From NCBI RefSeq assembly GCF_003475325.1, contig NZ_QRQC01000007.1, positions 1 through 64,000 on the forward strand: a stretch of 64,000 nucleotides of DNA, written 5' to 3'. Below the pieces are notes generated by a model that saw only the letters and a list, made by a program, of their open reading frames with translations, was not told the DNA's origin and did no database searches. The position numbers and the translations under genes are program-made. Position 1 is the first letter of the stretch. Each line of letters begins with the position of its first letter. This DNA is from Collinsella sp. AF33-16. Lineage in GTDB: Bacteria > Actinomycetota > Coriobacteriia > Coriobacteriales > Coriobacteriaceae. Of this stretch, positions 1-8,386 are shown in pieces.

Positions 1-128
1 CCTCCCGGTTGCGGACGGGGGCGCTGGCCAGCACCCCCCCCGTCGCGGTCGATCAGGCAGGCCCAGTGGGAGGACTTGCCGACGTCCAGGCCGAGCACGG
101 CCGCGGGCCTGGTGGATGGCGCTTTCAC
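1..128 (-). CDS. IS110-type transposase, 5' end only, apparently frameshifted
   Basis: Only the N-terminus lies in the window; the gene runs off the left edge. Read on the minus strand from a GTG at 128 (AAGGA about 8 bases upstream) it begins with a stretch containing GLDVGKSSHWACLIDRDG, the N-terminal start of the DEDD/RuvC-like domain of IS110-family transposases; the first catalytic Asp is in GLDVGK. At positions 34-41 there is a run of eight G (minus strand). With eight G the frame continues as an unfamiliar Gly/Pro/Arg-rich peptide; with seven it would continue as GGVLASAPVRNRE, as the family does. So this copy is either frameshifted or carries a homopolymer length error. The end repeats of the element are outside the window. 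Confidence 0.7.
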   Translation of the reverse strand, partial: MKAPSTRPAAVLGLDVGKSSHWACLIDRDGGGAGQRPRPQPG

Positions 129-378
129 GGTGGTATCCTTCCGGTAGTCGTTCGACCGGATGGCCTCCCCCTCGGCACTCACATTACCAGCCGCGGCGCC
201 TGCCCGGCACTTTCCTATCAGCCGTCGGGGGCGGCGCGTCCCGCGCCGGCAGCACCCAACGGGCCCTCTCGGGGGCAGGGACGTTCGGCCGTGCGCGGGC
301 GCCCGGTCGGCGGCCCGTTCTGGGCGCGCCTCAATCGTAGCCCGAGACGGTCCCGGGCTGACAATTTCGACTGTAATG

Positions 379-413
379 GACGTTCTTGTTTGACTAGTCG
401 TTTAAGAACGTCC
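379..413. repeat. GGACGTTCTT palindrome, copy 1
   Basis: Arms GGACGTTCTT (379-388) and AAGAACGTCC (404-413) enclose TGTTTGACTAGTCGTTT-type sequence. A near-identical copy lies at 25409-25448, differing by one base in the loop. It sits in the 395-base gap between the transposase fragment and galT and encodes nothing recognisable. It looks like a dispersed REP-like palindrome. Confidence 0.75.
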
Positions 414-426
414 CCAATGGCTACAC

Positions 427-469
427 TCAAAAACGGCGCCCGTCGGCGATGTTGCCGGCGGGCGCCGTT
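427..469 (-). terminator. Rho-independent terminator after galKT
   Basis: On the minus strand an 11-bp stem (AACGGCGCCCG at 432-442 with CGGGCGCCGTT at 459-469) is followed by a run of T. It lies about 55 bases past the galT stop codon. Confidence 0.8.
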
Positions 470-523
470 GTCGTGTGGGCGGTTATGTCGTGTGGACTGC
501 CGTTGAGCGTCCGGGTCTGTGCT

Positions 524-2152
524 CTACAGTGAGTCGATAAAGCGCTGCTGGGCGGCGCGGCCGGCCTCGTCCCATTTAAAGACGCCGGCGTTGTCGAGCA
601 CGTGGCCAAACACCACGCCGACCTCCTCGTGCAGGATGCCGATGGCGTTGTCCACCGTAAGCTCGTTCGCGCGGCGAGCAAAGACATCCGCGGTCCATGC
701 GGCGTGGCTACGGCAAAGATCGTCGCTCTCGAGCGCTGCGGCAAGGTCGTAGCTGGCATCAGCCTTGGCTGCCAGCAGGTGCTCGCGGACAGCGCCGAGC
801 TCGGGAACCAGGCGCGGCGGAAGAATAGCCAGGCCCATAACCTCGATCAGGCCGATGTTCTCCTTCTTAATGTGGTGATACTCGGCATGCGGGTGGAAAA
901 CGCCCAGCGGATGCTCGTCGGTCGTGATATTGCAGCGAAGCGCCAGGTAGGCCTCGTAAATCTCGCCGCCGGCGTTGCCGCGGGAGTCGACGCGGCGGAT
1001 GACGGGCGTCACGGTGTTGTGCGCTACGCCGTCGGCCGTGTGCGCGATAACGCCCACAGACTCGTCGGTCCACTCGCGCCAGGCGAGGATAATCTTCTCG
1101 GCAGCGTCGAGCAGCTGAGCGCGGTCATGCGAGCGCAGGCGCAGCACCGAGAGTGGCCACTGCAGCACAGTGCCGGTGACCTGGTCAAAACCGGGCATGC
1201 TAAACTGCGAGACCTCGGCGGCATGCATCATGGGGAACTCGTGCGCGCCGCCCTGGAAGTGGTCGTGCGACAGAATCGAGCCGCCCACGATAGGCAGGTC
1301 GGCGTTGGAGCCGATGAAGTAATGCGGGAACAGGTCCACAAAGTCGAGCAGGCAGGTCAAGCCCTTGCGGTCGACGTGCATCGGACGATGCTCGGAGCTC
1401 ATGGCAATGCAGTGCTCGTTAAAGTAGGCGTACGGGCTGTACTGGAAGCCCCAGCGCTCGCCGTTGAGCTGGATGGGGATAATGCGCAGGTTTTGGCGAG
1501 CGGGGTGAGCGCCGCCGTCGGCTGCGGCGGAGCGTCCGGGATAGCCCTCGTTTTCGATGCAGAGCTGGCAGGCGGGATACTTCTCGCCCGTGTTCTTGGC
1601 GGCACCTGCCGCGGCGATATCGCGCGGATCCTTCTCGGGCTTGGACAGGTTGATGGTGATCTCAAGATCGCCCCAGTTGGTGGGGGTGCTCCATTTGATG
1701 TTGCGCGCGATGGCGGCGCGGCGCACGTAGCCGGCGTCGCAGCACAGGCCGTAGAACCAGTCGGTCGCGGCGCGGGGCTCGTTGACGCCCATACGTCCGT
1801 TGAACTCTTCGTTTACAACCGAAGGCCTCGGCATGAGCGCACCCATGATGCGCATGGCGATGCGGTCGCGGCCTGACGCCGTGTCCTCGGCGGCACCGTT
1901 GGTAACGGCGGCCTCGGAAAGCGCGGCAAGCGTGCCCTCCAGGTCAAAGTCGGGGAGTGTATCGGGGTGCAAGAGCGAAATCTTCTCGGTCTTGAGTGCC
2001 CAAGCCATGTCGAGTGCGGGGCCCGTGGCGCCGATGCACTCCAAAATGGTGTTGTATGCCCAGATCCGGTCGTCCTGGCCGATCATCGATCGGTGGATGG
2101 CGTACTCGATCAGGTTCTGCGCGGCCTCTCGCACGTCAGTCATTACAGCCAT
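524..2152 (-). CDS. galT: UDP-glucose--hexose-1-phosphate uridylyltransferase (class 2 GalT)
   Basis: Swaps UMP between UDP-glucose and galactose-1-phosphate in the cytoplasmic Leloir pathway. The 542 residues match the long Firmicutes-type class 2 GalT rather than the roughly 350-residue E. coli type. Visible motifs are a CQLC pair near residue 195 and SHDHFQGG at about 295-302, where the nucleotidylated histidine region lies. It is directly downstream of galK. The start at 2152 overlaps the galK stop by 10 bases and has a G-rich element upstream; an alternative ATG at 2143 overlaps the galK stop as TAATG and begins MTDVREA. The two genes are almost surely one operon. No galE or galM is present in the window. 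Confidence 0.95.
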   Translation of the reverse strand: MAVMTDVREAAQNLIEYAIHRSMIGQDDRIWAYNTILECIGATGPALDMAWALKTEKISLLHPDTLPDFDLEGTLAALSEAAVTNGAAEDTASGRDRIAMRIMGALMPRPSVVNEEFNGRMGVNEPRAATDWFYGLCCDAGYVRRAAIARNIKWSTPTNWGDLEITINLSKPEKDPRDIAAAGAAKNTGEKYPACQLCIENEGYPGRSAAADGGAHPARQNLRIIPIQLNGERWGFQYSPYAYFNEHCIAMSSEHRPMHVDRKGLTCLLDFVDLFPHYFIGSNADLPIVGGSILSHDHFQGGAHEFPMMHAAEVSQFSMPGFDQVTGTVLQWPLSVLRLRSHDRAQLLDAAEKIILAWREWTDESVGVIAHTADGVAHNTVTPVIRRVDSRGNAGGEIYEAYLALRCNITTDEHPLGVFHPHAEYHHIKKENIGLIEVMGLAILPPRLVPELGAVREHLLAAKADASYDLAAALESDDLCRSHAAWTADVFARRANELTVDNAIGILHEEVGVVFGHVLDNAGVFKWDEAGRAAQQRFIDSL

Positions 2153-3348
2153 GCCGCGTAAGCCCCCTTGTCAGAGATGGCGTAGTGACGGGCAGAGCCC
2201 TCGCCCAGCCAGCCGTTCATCTTGGCAATGAAGGTGTCGACCAGATCGAGCGGCACGAAGGCCTGGATGGTGCCACCAAAGCCGCCACCGTGGATACGGA
2301 CGGCGCCGCGGCCGTCGAGCACGTGCTCGGCCAGCGCCAGGGCATACATGGAAGGCTGCTCGGAACCCAGCTTGGCAACAACATTTTGCAGGTACATGGC
2401 AGAGCTGGCGCCGGACTCGCGCGTCAGGACCAGGAACTGGTCAATGTCGCCGGCGTTGAGCGCTGCCCAGCGCTTATCGACCAGGCCGTTCTCGTACCAG
2501 TAGTGAACGGCGCGCAGGCAGGCGCGGTCGCCCAGCTTGGCGCGCAGCTCGGGGAGCTTAGCGTCAAAGTCGGCAACGTCGACCTCGCACAGGCGCGCCT
2601 TGCCAAACTCGGCAGCGACGTCTTGCATCTCGCGCGGAACGGCGGCGTAGTCATCGGTGGCTGCCACGTGGTCGGCGCCCACTTTAACGAGCACAAGCGC
2701 ATAACCGTGATCCTCAAAGTTGAGCTCGAGCTTCTGGGTCTTAGGCTGAGCCTGGTCCTCAAAGTCCATGTAGGCGAGGCCACCCAGGCACACGGCGGCC
2801 TGGTCCATCAGACCGCAGGGCTTGCCGTAGTAGTTGTTCTCGGTGCGCTGGCTCATCTGCGCGAGCGCGACGGGCTCAATGGCGGGCGCGCCCCAGAGCG
2901 TCTCCATGGCGCGGCCGTATGCGGCCTCGACGGCAGCGGAGCTGGAAAGGCCGCCGCCCGAGGGGACGGAGCAGGTGAAGGCGAAATCGAAGCCGTGAGG
3001 CTCAACGCCAAGGGCTGCAATCTCGTGGGCCATACCGCGCACGAGGCTTGCGGACGTGCCCTTCTCGGACTCCCGAACGTCTAGCGTGCCGAGCGCGATT
3101 TCAAACGTGGGATAGCCCTCGTCGGCTACGCGAACCTTGTTGGAATCGGTTGCCACGGCGATGCCGTCGACAGCGACATCGAGCGAGCCGGCGATAACGT
3201 GGCCACCCTCGTGGTCGGTGTGGTTGCCGCTGATCTCGGAACGGCCGGGCGCGTGTACGTAGAGCACCTGGCGGTCGCCGATGGGGCCAAACTCCTCCTC
3301 AAACAGCTTGGTAAGTGTGGCGAATGTCTTTTCGTCGGGCGTGGTCAT
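2143..3348 (-). CDS. galK: Galactokinase
   Basis: Phosphorylates galactose at C1, the first step of the Leloir pathway. The 401-residue GHMP kinase shows the galactokinase signature GRSEISGNHTDHEGG at about residues 35-49 and the ATP-binding loop PSGGGLSSSAAVE near 129-141. The start chosen is ATG at 3348 (MTTPDEK), preceded by AAAGGA; the frame stays open upstream to 3435, but that extension lacks galactokinase similarity and covers a candidate operator. It is first in the galK-galT operon and divergent from a LacI-family regulator; operator-like sites at 3389-3406 and 3457-3474 suggest repression by that protein. Confidence 0.96.
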   Translation of the reverse strand: MTTPDEKTFATLTKLFEEEFGPIGDRQVLYVHAPGRSEISGNHTDHEGGHVIAGSLDVAVDGIAVATDSNKVRVADEGYPTFEIALGTLDVRESEKGTSASLVRGMAHEIAALGVEPHGFDFAFTCSVPSGGGLSSSAAVEAAYGRAMETLWGAPAIEPVALAQMSQRTENNYYGKPCGLMDQAAVCLGGLAYMDFEDQAQPKTQKLELNFEDHGYALVLVKVGADHVAATDDYAAVPREMQDVAAEFGKARLCEVDVADFDAKLPELRAKLGDRACLRAVHYWYENGLVDKRWAALNAGDIDQFLVLTRESGASSAMYLQNVVAKLGSEQPSMYALALAEHVLDGRGAVRIHGGGFGGTIQAFVPLDLVDTFIAKMNGWLGEGSARHYAISDKGAYAAWL

Positions 3349-3388
3349 GGGAGTCCTTTCCTTGGCGCGCACGGGTGAGTTTTGCGTC

Positions 3389-3406
3389 GTTATGAGTACG
3401 TTAACA
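3389..3406 (+). promoter_or_regulatory. Candidate LacI-family operator, left arm
   Basis: GTTATGAGTACGTTAACA is an exact reverse complement of 3457-3474. The pair is 50 bases apart and lies upstream of galK. The hexamer GTTAAC inside it is self-complementary, as usual in LacI-family operators. Binding by the regulator at 3687-4718 is an inference from position. Confidence 0.6.
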
Positions 3407-3456
3407 ACTTGTAGCGGCATGAACCAAGTGTTCACGATACCGCACGTTACGGGCTA

Positions 3457-3474
3457 TGTTAACGTACTCATAAC
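3457..3474 (-). promoter_or_regulatory. Candidate LacI-family operator, right arm
   Basis: TGTTAACGTACTCATAAC is the exact inverted copy of the 18-mer at 3389-3406. Two such sites 68 bases centre to centre could support looping by a tetrameric repressor. Confidence 0.6.
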
Positions 3475-3580
3475 ACATCGCTTGTCACTTTTTGAGAATC
3501 TGGTAATCGGTAGAAATACAGCCGTGAACGGTACTGCCGTATGGACTTATAAAGCAGAAGAGATGCAGATAGAAAAAGTA

Positions 3581-3593
3581 GAGTACGTTAACA
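3581..3593 (+). promoter_or_regulatory. Third operator-like half-site before the LacI gene
   Basis: GAGTACGTTAACA repeats the 13 central bases of the two galK-side sites, about 95 bases before the regulator's start. It may serve autoregulation. Confidence 0.5.
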
Positions 3594-3686
3594 TGCGTCC
3601 GACGATAGCGGGCCTCGGCGCGGGATGTATTACTGCCCGGGCCGGCATTCACGCTATTCAGATCTCGCAAGGGTGAAGGTGATCCT

Positions 3687-4718
3687 GTGGCAAGGCGCCC
3701 GTCCAACGATACAGGTACGCGTCCGGTCTCCATGGCCGACGTCGCCCGCGCTGCTGGCGTTTCGCAGCAGACGGTTTCGCGCGTCGCCAACGGCTTGCCC
3801 AACGTTAACGAGCAGACGCGCCAGCGCGTGCAGGCCGCTATGCAAGAGCTCGGCTTTCGTCCGAGTTATGCCGGTCGCTCGCTGCGCGATGGCCGTTACC
3901 ATTCGGTCGGCCTGTGCATCAACGATGTCACCAAGTTTGGCAACCTTTCAATGATCGACGGCATCGCCAGCGCTGCTCGCGAGCGTAATTGCGCCATCAC
4001 GCTGGTCGAGATGTCCAAGACCGAGGAGTTCTCGCTTGCCGAGGCAACGCGTCGTATGGCCGCATTGCCGGTGGACGGCATCATCATCGGCATGAGCCGC
4101 ATGGCGCCCGATTTTGAGACGTTTGATCCACTGCCGGGCATTGGCACGGTCATCGTTACCATGTATGCGCATCCGCGCGTGACCACAGTCGATTCCGACC
4201 ATTACGGCTGCTCGCTGTTGCTTATGGACCATCTGTTTGAGCTGGGGCACGAACAGATTCGCTATATTGGCGGCCCGTCGTTCTCGGTCGACGAGCAATT
4301 TCGTCGAGCCGGTTGGCAGGATGCGCTCGAGCGTAAACACATCGAGCCGGCAGAGCCGCTCGAGGGCGACTGGTCTGCCAACAGCGGCTACGAGGCCGGC
4401 AGGTACCTGGCCGAGCACGATCGCACCATGACGGCGATCTATGCGGCAAACGATCAGATGGCAAATGGCGCGATTGCCGCGCTGCGTGATAGCGGTCTGC
4501 GCGTGCCTGAGGACGTGAGCGTGGTAGGCGTCGATGACTCGCTCGATGATTTTGTCGCGCATAACGAGCTCACGACCGTGCGATTCGATCTACATCAGCG
4601 CGGGCGCGAGGTATTCGAGCATGCGGTTCCCGAGGCGGGTACGGCGGGCAAAACCGTTGCCATTCGTATTCCCGGTCAGCTCATTATTCGACATAGCACG
4701 GCGATACCACGCTCATAG
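3687..4718 (+). CDS. LacI-family transcriptional regulator (GalR-like by context)
   Basis: A 343-residue cytoplasmic repressor. Residues about 15-62 form the LacI helix-turn-helix and hinge (SMADVARAAGVSQQTVSRVA, then NEQTRQRVQAAMQELGF); the rest is a periplasmic-binding-protein-like sugar sensor with the usual GVDDSLDDF near the C-terminus. The start is GTG at 3687 with GAAGGTGAT just upstream. It is divergent from galKT, and three copies of GAGTACGTTAACA lie in the intervening region, so control of galactose use is the likely role. The sugar it senses cannot be read from sequence. Confidence 0.9.
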   Translation: MARRPSNDTGTRPVSMADVARAAGVSQQTVSRVANGLPNVNEQTRQRVQAAMQELGFRPSYAGRSLRDGRYHSVGLCINDVTKFGNLSMIDGIASAARERNCAITLVEMSKTEEFSLAEATRRMAALPVDGIIIGMSRMAPDFETFDPLPGIGTVIVTMYAHPRVTTVDSDHYGCSLLLMDHLFELGHEQIRYIGGPSFSVDEQFRRAGWQDALERKHIEPAEPLEGDWSANSGYEAGRYLAEHDRTMTAIYAANDQMANGAIAALRDSGLRVPEDVSVVGVDDSLDDFVAHNELTTVRFDLHQRGREVFEHAVPEAGTAGKTVAIRIPGQLIIRHSTAIPRS

Positions 4719-4847
4719 TTTGCGCAGGTAAACGGCGATTTATCGTATTTCAATAACAATCGGTATGGATGCCGGCAGATAACAGCTGGGATACTACCGA
4801 GTGTTATGATAGACGGGTTCTTTTGTCTATCTAGGAGGCTTTGCCTG

Positions 4848-6026
4848 ATGGAGATCACCAAGGATATCCGCTACGTTGGCGTCGACGATCACGACATTGA
4901 CCTGTTCGAGGGCCAGTACGATGTGTCCGAGAACGGTATGGCATACAACAGCTACGTTATCTTGGGCGAAAAGATTGCTGTCGCCGATTCAGTCGACGGC
5001 GGTTTTGTCGACGAGTGGCTCGGTAACATCGAAGCCGTGCTCGACGGTCGCACGCCCGATTACCTGGTCGTTCACCATATGGAGCCCGATCACTCCGCCG
5101 GCATCGCCGCCTTTATGGAGCGCTATCCCCAGGCACAGATTGTGGCCAGCATGGGCGCCTTCCGCATGATGGTCAACTACTTTGGCACCGACTACCCCGA
5201 GCGCAAGATGGTCGTCAAAGAGGGCGACGTGCTCGATCTGGGCGGTCACAGCCTAACGTTTGTCGGCGCCCCCAACGTTCACTGGCCCGAGGTGATCTTC
5301 TCCTACGAGTCTACCGACAAGGTGCTCTTTAGTGCCGACGGCTTTGGCAAGTTTGGCGCTAACGACATCGAGGATCCCGAGGGTTGGGCTTGCGAGGCTC
5401 GCCGCTACTACTTTGGCATCGTTGGTAAGTTCGGCAAGTTCGTGCAGGCCGTGCTCAAGAAGGCCGCTGATCTGGACATCCAGATCATCTGCCCGCTCCA
5501 CGGCCCCGTGCTGACCGAGAACCTGGGCTACTACCTCGACACCTACAACACCTGGTCGAGCTATCAGCCCGAGGACGAGGGCATCACCATTGCCTACGCG
5601 AGCGTCTACGGCCATCTGAAGGCTGCCGTTGAGGAGCTTGCATCTGCGCTTGAGGCTCGCGGCCAGAAGGTTTCCGTCTTTGACCTGGCTCGCGACGACA
5701 TGGCCGAGGCCGTTGAGGACGCGTTCCGCTATGACCGTCTGGTGCTCGCCTCCATCACCTATCAGGGCGAGATCTTCCCGTTTATGAGCACCTTCATCCA
5801 CACGCTCGCCGAGCATGCCTACCAGAACCGCACCGTGGCGCTCGTCGAGGCCGGTTCCTGGGCACCTGCCGCCGCTAAGGTTATGACCAAGGAGCTCGAG
5901 GGTATGAAAGACATCACGCTGACGCAGAATAAGGTGACCGTCCTGGGTTCGCTCAACGACGCCTCGCGCGCTCAGATCGAGGTTCTCGCCGACGAGCTGT
6001 CCAAGTGGCGACACATTCACTTCTGA
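4848..6026 (+). CDS. fprA: FprA-family flavodiiron protein (O2/NO reductase)
   Basis: A 392-residue soluble flavoprotein that reduces O2 to water or NO to N2O, protecting anaerobes. The N-terminal metallo-beta-lactamase domain has the di-iron motif HHMEPDHSAG at about 76-85, including an H-x-E-x-D-H set; the C-terminal flavodoxin domain starts near residue 246 (ITIAYASVYGH) and binds FMN. The start is ATG at 4848 with a strong AGGAGG ten bases upstream; the upstream extension to 4806 is not family-like. No rubredoxin domain or rubredoxin gene is attached, so the electron donor must be elsewhere. It ends just before a bidirectional terminator. Confidence 0.95.
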   Translation: MEITKDIRYVGVDDHDIDLFEGQYDVSENGMAYNSYVILGEKIAVADSVDGGFVDEWLGNIEAVLDGRTPDYLVVHHMEPDHSAGIAAFMERYPQAQIVASMGAFRMMVNYFGTDYPERKMVVKEGDVLDLGGHSLTFVGAPNVHWPEVIFSYESTDKVLFSADGFGKFGANDIEDPEGWACEARRYYFGIVGKFGKFVQAVLKKAADLDIQIICPLHGPVLTENLGYYLDTYNTWSSYQPEDEGITIAYASVYGHLKAAVEELASALEARGQKVSVFDLARDDMAEAVEDAFRYDRLVLASITYQGEIFPFMSTFIHTLAEHAYQNRTVALVEAGSWAPAAAKVMTKELEGMKDITLTQNKVTVLGSLNDASRAQIEVLADELSKWRHIHF

Positions 6027-6031
6027 TGCTC

Positions 6032-6067
6032 AACCACCACAAAGGAGACCTTTGTGGTGGTTTTTGT
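6032..6067. terminator. Bidirectional terminator between fprA and the DeoR gene
   Basis: A 14-bp perfect stem (AACCACCACAAAGG with CCTTTGTGGTGGTT) with a 3-base loop and T-rich tail on the plus strand. Its stem is shared with the ACCACCACAAAGG repeat family at 22602 and 23199, so it may be a co-opted repeat. Confidence 0.8.
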
Positions 6068-6871
6068 TTAAGCGCCGGCGATGACGAGATTTGGGCGGGT
6101 GTCGTCGGCGATCTCGGCGATTGAGATGGCGACGGCGTGATCGGGGTCACGGTCCATTACGATGGCGTTGACGTCGGTCAGCTCGGCAAAGCGGTACATG
6201 CCACGTCCGTTGACCTTACTGGCGTCCATGAGGGCGACACTTTGACGAGCGGCACCGACCATAGCCGCTTTGGTCTCGGCCATCTGCGGAAAGTCGGTCG
6301 TAAAGCCGCAGCCGGGAACAAAAGCGCCAGGGCACATGACGGCAAGATCGGCGTGGACCATTTGGAGCGCCTGCATGGTAAGTGGGCCGTACAGATAGCG
6401 ATGGCCTTTGCGCAGTGCCCCGCCCAGCATGACGACATCGACTAAGGGCATGCTCTCGTCGATGTAATCGGCAATGGTAATGTCGGCCGTGATGACGGTG
6501 ATGCCATCGCGCTGGTCGAGGAGCCGGACGAACTCGAGCGCTGTGGTGCCCGAGTCGACGAGCAGAGTGTCACCATTGCCGACGAGTTCAATGGCGCTTT
6601 GCGCGATGGCCTGCTTGGCGGCGACGTTGACATTGATGCGGCGATCCTGCGTGGAAACGGTCAGGCGTTTGTGGAGCGATACGGCACCGCCATGCGTGCG
6701 GCGCAGCTTGCCTGCTTCGGCGAGCGCGTCCAGGTCGGCTCGGGCGGTGACGGAGGACACGCCAAAGGTCTGGGCGATTTCTGCTACCTGCACCGAGGCA
6801 TTATGATCGAGCATCTCCATGATGGCGGAACGACGCTCGTCGGCGAAAGCTCGGGTTGTTGCGTGGGCCAT
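6068..6871 (-). CDS. DeoR/GlpR-family transcriptional regulator
   Basis: A 267-residue DNA-binding repressor. Residues about 8-60 are the DeoR winged helix (ADERRSAIMEMLDHNASVQV, then SSVTARADLDALAEAGKLRR); the C-terminal DeoRC sensor domain has the typical DSGTTALEF and MLGGALRKGHRYLYGP segments that bind sugar phosphates. Its stop codon lies in the T-tail of the terminator. It is divergent from the class II aldolase gene, so control of that gene by a sugar phosphate is the simplest guess. Confidence 0.9.
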   Translation of the reverse strand: MAHATTRAFADERRSAIMEMLDHNASVQVAEIAQTFGVSSVTARADLDALAEAGKLRRTHGGAVSLHKRLTVSTQDRRINVNVAAKQAIAQSAIELVGNGDTLLVDSGTTALEFVRLLDQRDGITVITADITIADYIDESMPLVDVVMLGGALRKGHRYLYGPLTMQALQMVHADLAVMCPGAFVPGCGFTTDFPQMAETKAAMVGAARQSVALMDASKVNGRGMYRFAELTDVNAIVMDRDPDHAVAISIAEIADDTRPNLVIAGA

Positions 6872-6910
6872 ATCTGCTCCATCATCGTCTGAAATTTGCA
6901 GGAATTGTGT

Positions 6911-6990
6911 TGACTCTATTTTCGTTCATTTTCTTTTTGAGTAAGAAAATACCTTTCGATTACTTATCTTTTCTATAAAAGAAAGACGAT
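6911..6990. promoter_or_regulatory. AT-rich divergent promoter region with repeated TTTCGNTNA boxes
   Basis: The 335-base gap between the DeoR gene and the aldolase start is strikingly AT-rich here. TTTCGTTCA (6921-6929) and TTTCGATTA (6955-6963) are spaced 34 bases apart, and TTTTC/GAAAA pairs surround them. DeoR-type regulators often bind direct TTTCG-containing repeats. A TATAAA-like box lies near 6975. Confidence 0.45.
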
Positions 6991-7206
6991 CAAGGCTCAA
7001 AACTCAATATCGAACACGCGCGCTCGGGTTCGATCCCTTCCGTTTGCTTTTCAAAAATGAAGGTTGAACCTCGCGCGATGACAATATCTCGCACGTGCAA
7101 AGCCGCTGAATTTCATACAATGAGCGCAGCAAAACGCAAGGTAAAACGCCTTGTGAACAACTACGCCCGATGTCCAGATGCGGGCGAGGGAGAGGAGCAA
7201 ACGCTC

Positions 7207-8064
7207 ATGGCACTTGTTACCACCGAAAAGATGCTCAAGGACGCTCAGGCCGGCCACTACGCCGTCGGCGCGTTCAACGTCGAGAACCTCGAGTTTGTTA
7301 TGGCCGTTCTGGCCGCTGCCGAGGAGACCAAGTCCCCCGTCATCATGCAGACCACCCCGGGCACCATCAAGACCGCTGGTCTGGACTACTTCTACGGCAT
7401 GGTCAAGGCTGCCGCCGAGCGCGCTTCCGTGCCCGTCGCTCTGCACCTCGATCACGGCGATGGCTATGACCGCTGCATGCAGGCTTTCCGCACTGGCTAC
7501 ACCTCCGTTATGATTGACGGCTCGCACGAGTCCTTCGAGGACAACATCGCCCTGACCAAGTCCGTCGCCGATGCTGGCCGCGCCATGGGCGTGCCCGTCG
7601 AGGCTGAGCTCGGCAAGGTCGGCGGCAAGGAGGACGACGGTCCCGCGGTTGAGGGCGAGAGCCCCTACACCGATCCTGCCGAGGCCAAGGAGTTCGTCGA
7701 GCGCACTGGCTGCACCTCCCTCGCTATTGGCGTTGGCACCAGCCACGGCGTGTACACGAGCGATCCGCACATCGAGCAGTCCGTGGTCAAGGCCATCCGC
7801 GACGCCGTCGACGTGCCGCTGGTCCTGCACGGCACCTCCGGTGTGCCCGATGAGCAGGTTGCCGAGGCCGTGAAGAACGGCATCTGCAAGGTTAACTACG
7901 CTACCGAGCTGCGTCAGGCCTTCACCAAGGGCTTCATGGCCTACATGGCCGAGAACCCCGCCTGCTTCGATCCCAAGAAGCCGGCCAAGGAGGGCATGCG
8001 CGAGATCACCGAGCTGGTTAAGATCCGCATGACCAACCTCAACTCTGTGGGCAAGGCAGAGTAA
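7207..8064 (+). CDS. fba: Class II fructose-bisphosphate (or tagatose-bisphosphate) aldolase
   Basis: Zinc-dependent cleavage of a ketose bisphosphate to DHAP and glyceraldehyde-3-phosphate. The 285 residues carry LHLDHGDGYDRC at about 79-90 (zinc histidine and catalytic Asp), IDGSHESFEDN near 107-117 and LHGTSGVPD near 208. The start is ATG at 7207 (MALVTTEKML) with GGGAGAGGAG upstream; the frame is open back to 7057 but that part is not family-like. Fructose and tagatose specificity cannot be told apart by motif. The abundance of preferred codons suggests high expression, which favours a glycolytic FBA. The divergent DeoR gene is the likely regulator. Confidence 0.92.
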   Translation: MALVTTEKMLKDAQAGHYAVGAFNVENLEFVMAVLAAAEETKSPVIMQTTPGTIKTAGLDYFYGMVKAAAERASVPVALHLDHGDGYDRCMQAFRTGYTSVMIDGSHESFEDNIALTKSVADAGRAMGVPVEAELGKVGGKEDDGPAVEGESPYTDPAEAKEFVERTGCTSLAIGVGTSHGVYTSDPHIEQSVVKAIRDAVDVPLVLHGTSGVPDEQVAEAVKNGICKVNYATELRQAFTKGFMAYMAENPACFDPKKPAKEGMREITELVKIRMTNLNSVGKAE

Positions 8065-8097
8065 CAGCAAGGGTACTCCGACTCGCTACATATCCCG

Positions 8098-8222
8098 GGG
8101 AGGGACGGGGGCTTAGTTCCCCAATCGTCCTCGGGCATGCAAAAAGCCTCGCTGCGCACTTCGTGCGGCGAGGCTTTTTGCCCCCTGCGGAAAGATTGGG
8201 GAACTAAGCCCTCGTCCCTCCC
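8098..8222 (+). repeat. Class I long 3' hairpin, copy A (after fba)
   Basis: An outer stem of about 28 bp (8098-8125 with 8195-8222) and an inner stem AAAAGCCTCGC..GCGAGGCTTTT are joined by the fixed blocks CGTCCTCG (8126-8133) and CTGCGGA (8185-8191). The same blocks, with different stem sequences, occur at 35501, 39598 (minus strand) and 45055. It begins 34 bases after the fba stop. Function unknown; it may be a terminator or a structured 3' RNA. Confidence 0.75.
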
Positions 8223-8271
8223 AGGTTGACCTACTCGAGGTCGTCGCCCTTGTGGCGTTAGGGCGGAAAAT

Positions 8272-8326
8272 AATAAGAAGCCTTCGCGCTGCGGAATGAT
8301 TTTGGAAACTAAGTACGGGGACCCGC
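8272..8326 (+). repeat. Truncated class I element, right half
   Basis: AAGAAGCC then CTGCGGA (8289-8295) followed by an arm containing GGAAACTAAG, like the right halves of copies A and D. The left half is missing. Flanking direct repeats CGCCCTTGTGGNGTTNGGGC occur near 8235 and 8346. Confidence 0.5.
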
Positions 8327-8386
8327 CCAAGCCGTTCTGCTCAATCGCCCTTGTGGTGTTGGGGCTGAAAGGGTGGGACGCGTGGG

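Noticed and set aside
9..506. Plus-strand ORF at the left edge
   Set aside because: Pro/Arg-rich low-complexity product crossing the transposase fragment, a palindrome and the galT terminator; no ribosome site.
602..1876. Long plus-strand ORF across galT
   Set aside because: It is the antisense shadow of galT in GC-rich DNA; the translated protein is Val/Ala/Gly-rich with no domain, while the minus strand encodes a complete GalT.
7015..7055. GGTTCGATCCC resembling a tRNA T-loop
   Set aside because: No matching acceptor stem, anticodon arm or D-loop could be found around it; it lies in the aldolase leader.
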